From positions 1 to 45,223 of IMG/VR virus record IMGVR_UViG_3300037247_001031: a DNA stretch of 45,223 bases; one strand, written 5' to 3'. A model generated the notes under the pieces. It worked only from the letters and a program-made list of their open reading frames with translations, was not told the origin of the DNA and searched no databases. The stretch comes from a virus. This document shows, piece by piece, positions 6,388 to 14,226 of this stretch; within the stretch, counting starts at the first letter, position 1; the number at the start of each line of letters is the position of its first letter. Made by a program: the position numbers and the translations under genes.

Positions 6388-6467
6388 AGGGCTGGATGAG
6401 TTCATAACTCATAGCTACATGAGTGGCGAAAGGCTTAAGAGCCATGTCTTTTAAGTCCGCCAGCCCT
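6388..6467 (+). ncRNA. Structured leader RNA upstream of the replication initiator
   Basis: A perfect 8-bp closing stem AGGGCTGG (6388-6395) with CCAGCCCT (6460-6467) encloses ATGAGTT/AACTCAT (6396-6402/6406-6412) and GGCT-TAAG-AGCC (6432-6443), a three-way junction. An alternative pairing of TGGCG (6424-6428) with CGCCA (6458-6462) would break the closing stem, so two states are possible. It ends 12 bases before the ribosome site of the initiator gene. No known riboswitch class recognised. Confidence 0.6.
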
Positions 6468-6489
6468 ACTAACCTACATGGAGGATAGA

Positions 6490-7068
6490 GTGGCAAGTCC
6501 GCAGAAGGAAAATGGCTTTACCCCAATAGCCAATGAGATAGTAGAGCAGTTGGCTAAGACAAACCTAAATGCTTATGAATGGCGAACGCTTTGGGCTTTA
6601 TGGAGAAAGACTTATGGATGGCACAAGACATCAGATTATATCTCTATTAGCCAATTCCAAAGGATTACAACACTTAAAAGGCGACATCAATGCAGAGCTT
6701 TAAAGGCCTTAAAAGAGAGGAATATCGTCACCTATATAGGTGATAGTAGAGTTCGTAAGTATAGATTTCAAAAGGATTACCTGAAATGGAAAGATGTCAC
6801 CTATAAAGGTGCTATCACCTCAGATGGTACTCAGGTGTCACCTAACCAGGTGACGAAAGTGTCACCTATATGGGTGCACACAAAAGAATATAAAGAAACT
6901 ATACAAAAGAAAGAAACTTTCATTAATAAACCTTCTTTAAAGACTTTAAGAACTTTGTGGTTTACAGTAAGAAAGAAAGAGCCCTTTATAAACTTATTAA
7001 GAGAGAAAGGGATAGATGTGGCCGCCGCCAAAAAAGTGCTGGATGAAGCTAAGCTGACAATACTATGA
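6490..7068 (+). CDS. Replication initiator, lambda O-like
   Basis: About 192 residues. The N-terminal half matches the lambda replication protein O N-terminal (winged-helix) pattern: NGFTPIANEIVEQLAKTNLN, YEWRTLWALWRKTYGWHK, then ISISQFQRITTLKRR. The protein would bind iterons in its own gene and load host replication proteins. An ATG at 6478 is in frame but has no ribosome site; GGAGG at 6480-6484 lies 5 bases before GTG 6490, which I take as the start. Four palindromic iterons lie within the gene (6727-6878). No separate helicase-loader gene is recognisable downstream. The C-terminus (DVAAAKKVLDEAKLTIL) resembles that of the 53-residue gene at 7232. Confidence 0.85.
   Translation: MASPQKENGFTPIANEIVEQLAKTNLNAYEWRTLWALWRKTYGWHKTSDYISISQFQRITTLKRRHQCRALKALKERNIVTYIGDSRVRKYRFQKDYLKWKDVTYKGAITSDGTQVSPNQVTKVSPIWVHTKEYKETIQKKETFINKPSLKTLRTLWFTVRKKEPFINLLREKGIDVAAAKKVLDEAKLTIL
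6727..6878 (+). repeat. Four palindromic iterons: probable replication origin
   Basis: Imperfect palindromes of 18 bp at 6727-6744, 6796-6813, 6837-6854 and 6861-6878, consensus GTCACCTATAWRGGTGNN, with extra half sites ATCACC near 6814 and CAGGTG at 6833. As in lambda, the iterons lie inside the O-like gene, and spacing tightens downstream (69, 41, 24 bp). Confidence 0.85.
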
Positions 7069-7235
7069 ATAAGAAAAGAGTAATGAGTAAACTAATAGCA
7101 TTAGCTATAAAGAAAAATAAGGATAGCTTTTCTAAATGGATTGAAAATACGCCAAAAAAGGTATTAAGTATAGAGAAGATAAGAGAAATCACCAGTAAAA
7201 TAGATTATTCAATGGTAGAAGATAGTTTAAGATGA
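7065..7235 (+). CDS. Small basic protein, 56 aa
   Basis: MNKKRVMSKLIALAIKKNKD continues as a basic, helical peptide. ATGA overlaps with the initiator gene and the next gene indicate translational coupling. Function unknown; a replication accessory role is only positional inference. Confidence 0.6.
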   Translation: MNKKRVMSKLIALAIKKNKDSFSKWIENTPKKVLSIEKIREITSKIDYSMVEDSLR

Positions 7236-7393
7236 AACCCCTAAAAGAGATAAAAGATGAGTTATTACATACAAACGAATACAAAAACTCTCAAGAAATA
7301 TGTGCTTATGCAACAGGGGTTTTGGATATGTATAATGAGGTAAACAGAGATGTCGCCAAAGAAGTATTGGATAAAGCAAAGATAACTACATGA
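7232..7393 (+). CDS. Small hypothetical protein, 53 aa
   Basis: Helical product ending RDVAKEVLDKAKITT, which resembles the C-terminus of the O-like protein (VAAAKKVLDEAKLTIL), suggesting a duplicated tail motif. Coupled by ATGA to both neighbours. Confidence 0.6.
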   Translation: MKPLKEIKDELLHTNEYKNSQEICAYATGVLDMYNEVNRDVAKEVLDKAKITT

Positions 7394-7503
7394 GCATAGA
7401 ATGTAAACACGAATCAGATAAGAACATATATGAGAAATCCTGTAAGGAAGGGCATAGGTTCTGTTTAGAAGAGAGATGTGTAGATTATGAGGGAAAAGTA
7501 TGA
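7390..7503 (+). CDS. Tiny cysteine-rich protein, 37 aa
   Basis: Four cysteines and two histidines in MSIECKHES, KSCKEGHRFC and RCVDYEG could bind zinc. Coupled by ATGA on both sides. Confidence 0.5.
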   Translation: MSIECKHESDKNIYEKSCKEGHRFCLEERCVDYEGKV

Positions 7504-7931
7504 AGCTACCAAAAGAGATACAAGGCGATAATAAGATAAGAGATTTTGATATATGCAAGTTATATATAGATGGGCTTTCTCCAGAGCAGATAAAAGATAA
7601 ACGAAAATCAAATCTTACTATAAGGCGTATACAACAAATACTTTCAAAAAATGCGAATTTCGTAAATGAGAGAGTGGGTTGGGATAAGACTAAACGATTA
7701 CATAGGTTACAACAAATTGCTGAGAAATTACCTGATAAATTATCACAGAAGAAAGATATACTTAATGTATTAGAGCAAATCCGTAAAGAAATGGAAGGCG
7801 ATAAGCCACAAGTAGAACAACATATTCATTTTACAAACTTTAGGAGTTTTATAGAAGATGCTTACGGCAGAAAAAATAATAACTCACCCAAATCAAGAGA
7901 AAGCCAAGAAGATACAAACAGATTGGCGTGA
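7500..7931 (+). CDS. Terminase small subunit (probable)
   Basis: A 143-residue protein directly upstream of, and overlapping, the large terminase. The N-terminal half has a helix-turn-helix-like pattern (CKLYIDGLSPEQIKDKRKSN then TIRRIQQILSK), followed by charged helices. Small terminases recognise packaging sites and form rings that feed DNA to the large subunit. The call rests on position, length and the DNA-binding pattern; direct sequence recognition is weak. Confidence 0.65.
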   Translation: MKLPKEIQGDNKIRDFDICKLYIDGLSPEQIKDKRKSNLTIRRIQQILSKNANFVNERVGWDKTKRLHRLQQIAEKLPDKLSQKKDILNVLEQIRKEMEGDKPQVEQHIHFTNFRSFIEDAYGRKNNNSPKSRESQEDTNRLA

Positions 7932-9264
7932 TGACCCGATAAGTTTTGTATCGCTTTGGTTTCAATCAAAACTCTGGCAGAAACAAAGAGAAATTATGTA
8001 TGCTGTCAGAGACCATGCAAGGGTATCTGTTAAATCAGCTAATACAGTTGGAAAGAGTTTTGATGTTTCAGTAGTAGCTTTATGGTTTTTAATGAGTTAT
8101 TATCCATCCAAAGTAATAACAACAGCTCCTACATTTACACAGGTTCAAGAAATTATTTGGAAGGAAATAGCAAATTTATATCATAAATCAATTCAGCCCA
8201 TAGGTGCAGAATTATTAAAAACAGAACTGAGATTTAATGATGAATGGTTTGCTCTTGGAATAAGCACAAATGAAGTAAATCGCTTTCAAGGTTTTCATAG
8301 TCCTCACTTATTAGTTATTATAGACGAAGCACTTGGTGTAGCGCCAGAGATATGGGAAGCTATAGAAGGATTGCATCCATATCGTATATTAGCAATAGGC
8401 AATCCGCTATCAGCAGAGGGAGAATTTTATAATTGCTTCTATAGTCCACTATGGCACAACATAACAATAAACGCCCAAGAGTGTGTAGATTGGCAAAATC
8501 AACATGGGGTGATACCTGGGTTAGTAACTCAACAATGGATAGATGAACGTAAAGCTGAATGGGGAGAAAAGTCAGCATTATATCAAGCAAGAGTATTAGG
8601 CGAATTCCCCGAAGAAGGAACTGATATACTCATCCCGCTAAAATATGTAGAGCGGGCAAGGAACATTAAAATAGATGAAGAAGAAGATGCGATTAAAATA
8701 GTATCAAGCGATATAGCCACAAAGCATGGAGAAAACTATTCGGTAATGGGATATAGAGTCGGGCATACATTGGTAGATGTAGAGTATTGGCAGAATTTCC
8801 CAACGACTATGACCACTCAAAAGATAATCCATAAATACGAGATTAAGAAAGCTGATACAATCGTAGTGGATTCTGACGGAGTAGGCGAAGGCGTAGGTGA
8901 TATGATTACTGATAAACGTATCGGGGTATTAGAATTCCACGGAGGCCGCAATCAAAAAGCAATGGAACAGAATAGGTTTAAGAATCTAAGAACACAGTTC
9001 TATTGGGTAGTAGCAAAGAAATTCGAGAAAGGGATGTATTCACTTAGATACCTGCCAGAGAACGTATATCAGATACTAAAGAAACAGCTCACCTCGATTA
9101 AGTTAAAAGCACCCGATGGTTTAGGCAGGTTGCAGATAGAGACTAAAGACGATATGAGGGCAAGAGGGATTGATAGTCCTGATTTTGCGGACTGTTTTAT
9201 GATGAGTGAATACGCATATTTTTGTGGTAAAATGGGAGACATAAAAGCTTACAGTTACAGATGA
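7858..9264 (+). CDS. Terminase large subunit
   Basis: A 468-residue packaging motor. Walker A-type SANTVGKS (residues 60-67), Walker B LLVIIDE (151-157), and a C-terminal RNase H-like nuclease with acidic positions in SSDIATKHGE (Asp285), VVDSDGVGEG (Asp338/340) and DSPDFADC (Asp442/445). This length and motif order are typical of the terminase large chain. The start at 7858 overlaps the small subunit by 74 bases, with AGGAG 11 bases upstream. An HNH gene follows four bases after the stop. Confidence 0.93.
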   Translation: MLTAEKIITHPNQEKAKKIQTDWRDDPISFVSLWFQSKLWQKQREIMYAVRDHARVSVKSANTVGKSFDVSVVALWFLMSYYPSKVITTAPTFTQVQEIIWKEIANLYHKSIQPIGAELLKTELRFNDEWFALGISTNEVNRFQGFHSPHLLVIIDEALGVAPEIWEAIEGLHPYRILAIGNPLSAEGEFYNCFYSPLWHNITINAQECVDWQNQHGVIPGLVTQQWIDERKAEWGEKSALYQARVLGEFPEEGTDILIPLKYVERARNIKIDEEEDAIKIVSSDIATKHGENYSVMGYRVGHTLVDVEYWQNFPTTMTTQKIIHKYEIKKADTIVVDSDGVGEGVGDMITDKRIGVLEFHGGRNQKAMEQNRFKNLRTQFYWVVAKKFEKGMYSLRYLPENVYQILKKQLTSIKLKAPDGLGRLQIETKDDMRARGIDSPDFADCFMMSEYAYFCGKMGDIKAYSYR

Positions 9265-9268
9265 TATT

Positions 9269-9865
9269 ATGACATATCAAAAAGGACATCCGTTTTATGG
9301 AGATTTAAGTAAACCTAATTATTTCAAGAGAGGTCATATCCCTTGGAATAAAGGAAAAGAAGGATATCAAATAGCTTCTTATGTTCATTGGCTTAATAAA
9401 CCTAATAGTAAGCATCCTAAATCAAATCAAGGTAAACATATTTGGGAAGGTAAAATACATCCATTAAAAGGAAAAATAGGTAATCGTAAAGGTATAAAAG
9501 CATCTATTGAAACAAGAGAGAAATTACGTCAATCTCATTTAGGTCAAGAAGCATGGAATAAAGGAAAAGGATTGGGTAGAGTTTATTACTATTATCCCAG
9601 CTTATTTAGTAATGCTATCTTTAGAGCTAAAATAAAAACAAGGGATGATTATGTTTGTCAAGAATGTAATATTTCGGAAGAAGAACACATCATAGTCTTT
9701 AGTTATGCTTTGTCTATACATCACATAGACTACGATAAGAAGAATTGCAATCCTACTAATTTGATAACAGTCTGCCATGCTTGCAATGCTCGTGCTAATC
9801 ACAATAAAGATTATTGGCAGCAACATTTCCAAGATTTATTGAAAAGTCGAGACTTATACAGATGA
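9269..9865 (+). CDS. HNH homing endonuclease with NUMOD3-like repeats
   Basis: A 198-residue protein. The N-terminal half repeats short DNA-binding elements of the NUMOD3 kind (for example HIPWNKGKEG, IETREKLRQSHLGQEAWNKG). The C-terminal HNH nuclease shows CQEC (130, 133), HH (151-152), an Asn at about 164, CHAC (169, 172) and His178. Inserted directly after the large terminase, a frequent site for free-standing homing endonucleases. Base composition is more AT-rich than its neighbours by eye, consistent with separate acquisition. Confidence 0.88.
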   Translation: MTYQKGHPFYGDLSKPNYFKRGHIPWNKGKEGYQIASYVHWLNKPNSKHPKSNQGKHIWEGKIHPLKGKIGNRKGIKASIETREKLRQSHLGQEAWNKGKGLGRVYYYYPSLFSNAIFRAKIKTRDDYVCQECNISEEEHIIVFSYALSIHHIDYDKKNCNPTNLITVCHACNARANHNKDYWQQHFQDLLKSRDLYR

Positions 9866-10113
9866 AAAGACTAACTGTAGATATAGATTGGGAATGCACA
9901 GCATTATATGAAGAGAAAGATGGCACAGGTGTTTTCTGGGAGTTAACACCAGAGATGGTAGAGAAGGCATTAGAAGAAGCATACGGCATTACGCTTAGAA
10001 ACTTATTTCAGAAATCTATAACTTCTTTTAAAGTAACGCAAAATAGAAAGGAGCATGAAAATCATGCCGCAAGTGATACCATTCGGAGACCGAATTTTAG
10101 TAAAACGCCGTAA
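9862..10113 (+). CDS. Hypothetical protein, 83 aa
   Basis: ATG at 9862 overlaps the HNH stop (ATGA). Product MKRLTVDIDWECTALYEEKD with acidic and helical segments; no family recognised. Its last 17 codons overlap the GroES-like gene in another frame. Confidence 0.6.
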   Translation: MKRLTVDIDWECTALYEEKDGTGVFWELTPEMVEKALEEAYGITLRNLFQKSITSFKVTQNRKEHENHAASDTIRRPNFSKTP

Positions 10114-10468
10114 AATTGGCGACAAGGTAGGTAAAGACAAAATGATAGTAGTCCCAGACCAAGTGAAAGAAAGACCAACTGATTTAGCTGATGTAATCTA
10201 TGTCCCAGACCTGACATTCAGTGATAACGAGATATTAGACAACGCAGAAACAATAGTAAAGACTTTGACAAGACAAGCCAAGACAGGCAGTGTTGAGAGC
10301 TTAGAAGGGTTGTTAAGACTTAATACGTTCATAAAAGAGAAATCCATAAAAGTCGGAGATGTGTTAATGATAGGAAAATACGTAGGAACGAACTTCCATG
10401 ATACCGAATCTACAGATGATTTAACGCTTCTCTTTGCAAGTGAGGTTATCGGGAGGGTTGTGGAATGA
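10064..10468 (+). CDS. GroES-like co-chaperonin with central insertion
   Basis: A 134-residue protein with a GroES-type core. FGDRILVKRRK (residues 7-17) matches the first strands, KMIVVPD (26-32) matches the GroEL-binding mobile loop tip, and IKVGDVLMIGKYVG (95-108) with LTLLFASEVIGRVVE (120-134) matches the closing strands. Residues about 50-94 form an extra, mostly helical insertion absent from bacterial GroES (about 95 residues). It probably joins host GroEL to fold the capsid protein. The ATG at 10064 is preferred over 10055 because AAAGGAG ends 10 bases before it but only one base before 10055. Confidence 0.82.
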   Translation: MPQVIPFGDRILVKRRKIGDKVGKDKMIVVPDQVKERPTDLADVIYVPDLTFSDNEILDNAETIVKTLTRQAKTGSVESLEGLLRLNTFIKEKSIKVGDVLMIGKYVGTNFHDTESTDDLTLLFASEVIGRVVE

Positions 10469-10689
10469 ATAACAACCACCCCCAACTAATCTACAAAGCG
10501 GAACTAATAGACAAGAAGATAGTCTTCACTTTCAACTCCCAGCACATACCGACATTAGATTATATACATGGAGAATTGGGCTATCATATAACAGAGACAA
10601 GAGCTATGCAAAAGACTAAAGAAGAGATTAAGAGCGCACCGATAGTGAAACCTTTTAATTCGCTAAAGGATTTTTTAAGGAGAAAATAG
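10465..10689 (+). CDS. Hypothetical protein upstream of portal, 74 aa
   Basis: MNNNHPQLIYKAELIDKKIV then a basic tail ending LKDFLRRK. ATGA-coupled to the co-chaperonin gene and abutting the portal gene. Unknown function. Confidence 0.6.
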   Translation: MNNNHPQLIYKAELIDKKIVFTFNSQHIPTLDYIHGELGYHITETRAMQKTKEEIKSAPIVKPFNSLKDFLRRK

Positions 10690-12891
10690 ATGGCTCGTAA
10701 AATTACCAATGAAGAAATAGTAAAAGATATAAACGAGATAAACGAAACCGAGTTCTTAAAGAAGATTCGGGCTAAGAACAGGAAGAATCTCATACCTCTC
10801 GATATCCTCGAAAGAGAACGTATCGCTCAACATATTAAAGACCTGTATCTAAGGCGTAAACCCAAACATGATGAAATGGAAGATGATATAGACCTATGGG
10901 ATGACGTATGGATGATGAGGAGAATGGCTACCCGCTCAGGAGATGAAGATACTCCGAATTACAGGACTCCGCTTTCAACAGTCATTTTAGAGACGATTCA
11001 CGCAAATATAATGAATGTCTTTTTCACCTCGAAAGACATAATGAGAATCATACCTACTGAGGCAGGCGATATACCAAAAATAGAAAAACTGGATGTATTC
11101 GCTAATTGGAGCATGAAGAATGAATTAGAATTGTTTGAACGGATTGACCGACTATTCCACGCTTCAGGGAAAAATGGAGAAGCGCCTTATATGATTTCAT
11201 GGGTTAAAGAATACGGCACTGAGATTAAGATAACTCCAGTATTCAATCCAACAAATCCCTCTGAAGTCTTAATAGACGAAGACACCAAAGAGCCGATAAC
11301 TCAAGAACGGGAGATAGTGAAACTCTTATATAACGGCCCGAGATTTGAAGTCTTTAGTCGTAAGGACTATTTTATCCCAGAAGAAGCGGTATTCGGTAAA
11401 ATTCCCCCATGGGAGATGAAGCGGGTCAGATTCACAGCAAGCGATATAAAACAGAAAGAAATCGAAGGTGAGACTTATCCTGATGTCTTTAACTCAATAC
11501 AAGGTTGGGGAGGTTCTGAATCTACTGACAACAAACGAGTAGATAAAGAAGGCGACACCGTAAGAATGGGCGATACTGAGAAAATGTTTGTCTTGTTCTT
11601 CGGGAAACTCAGAGTAAACGCTATAAAGACAGAGATGACTGGAGATGAAGGCCTTGAAGAAATTGAGGATGAATTCATAGCTCTTATGGAATTAAACACT
11701 CAAACTCTGGTATCACTAAAGAAAAATAAATTCCCGCTTAAAATGAGGCCTACAGGACTTGACATATTCATACCAAACGATGAAGGACGGCTTGCTGGCG
11801 TGGGGGTCATGGAGTTTATGTCAGGGATTCAGAATGCCCGTGACCTTTTACATAACCAGTATATGTTCGGAACTGTACAGAGCAATTCTCCGTTCGGGTT
11901 TTTCCAGCCGATAGGGAATATGAGGAACGAGCCGATAAAGACTAAGTCAGGGTTCTTATATCCTACAGCCGACCCTAACACAGTGAATATAGTTAAACTC
12001 CCAGCACCTGACCAGTCCATACTTTTTATGATAGAAGAACTTGAAAGCCAAGCGCAGGCGTTGTTCGGTATCTCCCCGATAAAAGCAGGAACTGAAAGCA
12101 AGCTTGACCCTGACGCCCCAGCTAAGAAAGTCGCTATCATAGTTCAACAAGGGGATGTAAGGCTTAACGCTATTATAAAACGGAAAAATAAGACTCTTAA
12201 AGATATATTCAAGAAGTGGTATCTATTATATCAAGCTAATATGCCGCCAAATAAGTTCATGCGTATAGCAGGAGAAGATGCTAATAACCCTTGGAAGTTT
12301 GAGCCGATTAACATTACAGATTTTGCGCTTAAAAGCATACCAGATTTTGAACTTACAGGGAATATACTTAACTCAAATAAAGCTCTCGAAGCGCAGAAGA
12401 AGTTATCTATATACCAAATCTTAATCGGAAATCCATTCTTTAACCCACAAACCCGTGAGGGATTACAAGCCCTTCATGCTTTAACGAAATGGTTAATAGA
12501 CGGATTAGACGAGATAGGGATTAGTAACTTTTTACCGCCATCGCAAGGTGAGCAAGTGAGAACTCCAGAAGAAGAGAATGCCCGATTCTTACAAGGTGAT
12601 GACGGCATCCCGTCGGAGGGCGAAGACCATATAAATCACTTGCGGGTTCATGGGGAATTCGTATTAGACCCATCACTCCCAGATGAGGTAAGACAGAAAG
12701 TCGTAAAACATATCCAACGAACAGGCGAGATGTTAAGAAACCAAATAACCCAACAGCAGGTGTTAGGTAATTTACCACAACAAGGAGGTCAAGGTGGAGT
12801 CGGAAATAGGCCTACGCCACAAGCGACTGGCAATGTTCTTCCAGAGCAGGGATTGGGAGGACTTGAAGCAGGAGTTGGAGCAAATTTATAA
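10690..12891 (+). CDS. Portal protein (P22-like size)
   Basis: A 733-residue protein after an AAGGAG site, in the usual position between terminase and scaffold. Length is close to the P22 portal, longer than siphovirus portals. Consistent features are the acidic, helical N-terminus, a long mixed alpha/beta wing region, FGISPIKAGTESKLDPDAPAKK around residues 458-479, a helical crown-like segment, and a Gly/Gln-rich C-terminal tail. It would form the dodecameric DNA-entry ring. Confidence 0.85.
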   Translation: MARKITNEEIVKDINEINETEFLKKIRAKNRKNLIPLDILERERIAQHIKDLYLRRKPKHDEMEDDIDLWDDVWMMRRMATRSGDEDTPNYRTPLSTVILETIHANIMNVFFTSKDIMRIIPTEAGDIPKIEKLDVFANWSMKNELELFERIDRLFHASGKNGEAPYMISWVKEYGTEIKITPVFNPTNPSEVLIDEDTKEPITQEREIVKLLYNGPRFEVFSRKDYFIPEEAVFGKIPPWEMKRVRFTASDIKQKEIEGETYPDVFNSIQGWGGSESTDNKRVDKEGDTVRMGDTEKMFVLFFGKLRVNAIKTEMTGDEGLEEIEDEFIALMELNTQTLVSLKKNKFPLKMRPTGLDIFIPNDEGRLAGVGVMEFMSGIQNARDLLHNQYMFGTVQSNSPFGFFQPIGNMRNEPIKTKSGFLYPTADPNTVNIVKLPAPDQSILFMIEELESQAQALFGISPIKAGTESKLDPDAPAKKVAIIVQQGDVRLNAIIKRKNKTLKDIFKKWYLLYQANMPPNKFMRIAGEDANNPWKFEPINITDFALKSIPDFELTGNILNSNKALEAQKKLSIYQILIGNPFFNPQTREGLQALHALTKWLIDGLDEIGISNFLPPSQGEQVRTPEEENARFLQGDDGIPSEGEDHINHLRVHGEFVLDPSLPDEVRQKVVKHIQRTGEMLRNQITQQQVLGNLPQQGGQGGVGNRPTPQATGNVLPEQGLGGLEAGVGANL

Positions 12892-13000
12892 AAACGCAGA
12901 TTCTAAGGTTCATATAACTAACTGCGATAACAGAGATATATATATCGGCAAGACTATCGGTATACAGGAGATTCTTGATTTAGAAAGGATAGGTAAATAA
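12794..13000 (+). CDS. Hypothetical protein overlapping portal end, 68 aa
   Basis: GTG at 12794 has AGGAGG 5 bases upstream, which decides it over the ATG at 12833, which has no ribosome site. The product includes WEDLKQELEQIYKNADSKV. The first 98 bases overlap the portal gene in another frame. Unknown structural accessory. Confidence 0.6.
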   Translation: MESEIGLRHKRLAMFFQSRDWEDLKQELEQIYKNADSKVHITNCDNRDIYIGKTIGIQEILDLERIGK

Positions 13001-13194
13001 TGCCTTTTACTGCTCAAAGTTTCAAAAAGCATAAGAAAGGAATGACGGATGCTCAAGCAAAGAAGGGTGCGAGAATAGCTAATGGTATACTAAAAAGTTG
13101 CTTAAAAAGTGGGAAAAGTCAATCAACTTGCGATAGAATAGCTATAGCAACAGCTTTAAAAAATGTTATAAAAGGAGCGAAGAGAGTAACATGA
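13000..13194 (+). CDS. Small basic protein, 64 aa
   Basis: MPFTAQSFKKHKKGMTDAQA then KKGARIANGILKSCL is a pattern of small phage proteins found near head genes: a basic N-terminus, then an alanine-rich helix with isolated cysteines. Function unknown. Confidence 0.65.
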   Translation: MPFTAQSFKKHKKGMTDAQAKKGARIANGILKSCLKSGKSQSTCDRIAIATALKNVIKGAKRVT

Positions 13195-13367
13195 CCGACC
13201 GTCGCATAAACTGGTATTTGGAAGCATTAAGGCGTGAATTCGAACAATGCAAAGAAGGGCGTTTTACTGGTAATAATGAGTTCAAGGTAAACTGGAGGGA
13301 AGGTTCAATAGGAAACATAAATATTGGATTGTATAAATCCATACAAGCACCGAAGGATTTGGTTTAA
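13191..13367 (+). CDS. Hypothetical protein, 58 aa
   Basis: MTDRRINWYLEALRREFEQC followed by a short beta-rich part. ATGA overlap with the preceding gene. No family recognised. Confidence 0.55.
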   Translation: MTDRRINWYLEALRREFEQCKEGRFTGNNEFKVNWREGSIGNINIGLYKSIQAPKDLV

Positions 13368-13387
13368 AAACCTGAAAGGAGGGTAAT

Positions 13388-13612
13388 ATGGGAGAAGACA
13401 GAACGGAAGCACAATGTGTTCAAGAACCACAATTGGGTATATTAAGTAAAATAGGTGGAGCTATAGGGACAGGAAAATCCCTTGACCCAATTACAGAAAG
13501 ATTAAGAATGGGAGCTATTGATTCTTTGAATGCTTATTTAATTCGTCTTTTAGAAAAAAAGACTTTTTGGGAAGCAGGAAGAATCCATGAAGCATTAAAA
13601 AAATTAGTCTAA
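13388..13612 (+). CDS. Hypothetical protein, 74 aa
   Basis: Strong AAAGGAGGG site. Contains a glycine-rich GILSKIGGAIGTGK segment and two helices. Last gene before a terminator, so it closes the portal transcription segment. Unknown function. Confidence 0.6.
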   Translation: MGEDRTEAQCVQEPQLGILSKIGGAIGTGKSLDPITERLRMGAIDSLNAYLIRLLEKKTFWEAGRIHEALKKLV

Positions 13613-13660
13613 AGGACATTTAGTTCGTTTAGAACGTTTAGGATAGTCTAAACTACAGAC

Positions 13661-13714
13661 CCCTAATTGATTCGTGAGTAACTGATTGAGTTCACGAGTT
13701 GGTTAGGGTTTTTT
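13661..13714 (+). terminator. Rho-independent terminator
   Basis: CCCTAA (13661-13666) pairs with TTAGGG (13703-13708), with an inner stem TTCGTGA/TCACGAG-type (TCGTGA with TCACGA), followed by TTTTTT at 13709-13714. A smaller hairpin GTTTAG/CTAAAC lies just upstream (about 13635-13653). It separates packaging/portal genes from head genes. Confidence 0.85.
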
Positions 13715-13731
13715 ATTTAAGGAGGTGAAAT

Positions 13732-13827
13732 ATGGCTCGACCAGTAAGTAAGATTATAAAACCAAGACCAAAGAAAGGCCCTGGTGTAGGTAAGGACAGG
13801 CAGATTAAAAATAGGATTGTGAGGTGA
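13732..13827 (+). CDS. Tiny basic protein, 31 aa
   Basis: MARPVSKIIKPRPKKGPGVG then a basic tail; preceded by AAGGAGGTGA. Strongly basic, possibly nucleic-acid or scaffold associated. First gene after the terminator. Confidence 0.5.
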   Translation: MARPVSKIIKPRPKKGPGVGKDRQIKNRIVR

Positions 13828-13829
13828 TT

Positions 13830-14030
13830 ATGGCTTTTAATATCAGACAGTTAAAGAAACGGGGAGTAGGAAAGAAAGTACAGGCAAGACTCGCAGACTC
13901 TCAGCCCACACCAGCAAGACCGCTTAGGATAGACAGTATAGAAAGTGAGATAGGGAACAGGGGTTCTGGGAGATTGGGGAAAGTTAAGAGAGTGAACTTC
14001 GGTTCTAAACTAATAAGGGGGGTGAGTTGA
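13830..14030 (+). CDS. Small basic protein, 66 aa
   Basis: MAFNIRQLKKRGVGKKVQAR with a basic N-terminus and Gly/Arg-rich C-terminus. The ATG at 13830 is preferred over GTG 13824, which overlaps the previous stop. One of three consecutive small basic genes before the scaffold gene. Confidence 0.55.
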   Translation: MAFNIRQLKKRGVGKKVQARLADSQPTPARPLRIDSIESEIGNRGSGRLGKVKRVNFGSKLIRGVS

Positions 14031-14189
14031 GTGGCTAAAAAAAAAGGAAAAGGAAAAGAAAAAGTAGTCGCTACTAAAAAGCAGTATCTTTCAAGACCAG
14101 ACAAAGTGCAACAAAGGATAAACGAAGGATGGACTGTAGTTAAAAACACCAACAAAAGAGCACAAGACATGGTGCTGTTAGAAAAATAA
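14031..14189 (+). CDS. Small lysine-rich protein, 52 aa
   Basis: Starts with GTG directly after the preceding stop, with a GGGGGGTGA ribosome site. N-terminus MAKKKGKGKEKVVATKK is lysine-rich; C-terminal half NEGWTVVKNTNKRAQDMVLL looks folded. Unknown head accessory. Confidence 0.55.
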   Translation: MAKKKGKGKEKVVATKKQYLSRPDKVQQRINEGWTVVKNTNKRAQDMVLLEK

Positions 14190-14226
14190 CAATCGTCAGG
14201 AAACCTGATGGAAAAGGAGAATTAAA

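Noticed and set aside
6478-6489. ATG at 6478 as the initiator start
   Set aside because: It lacks a ribosome site, while GGAGG overlapping it is spaced correctly for GTG 6490; kept as an alternative only.
5279-7068. Lysogeny control region
   Set aside because: Divergent promoters are present but there is no CI/Cro-like repressor, integrase or excisionase anywhere in the window.
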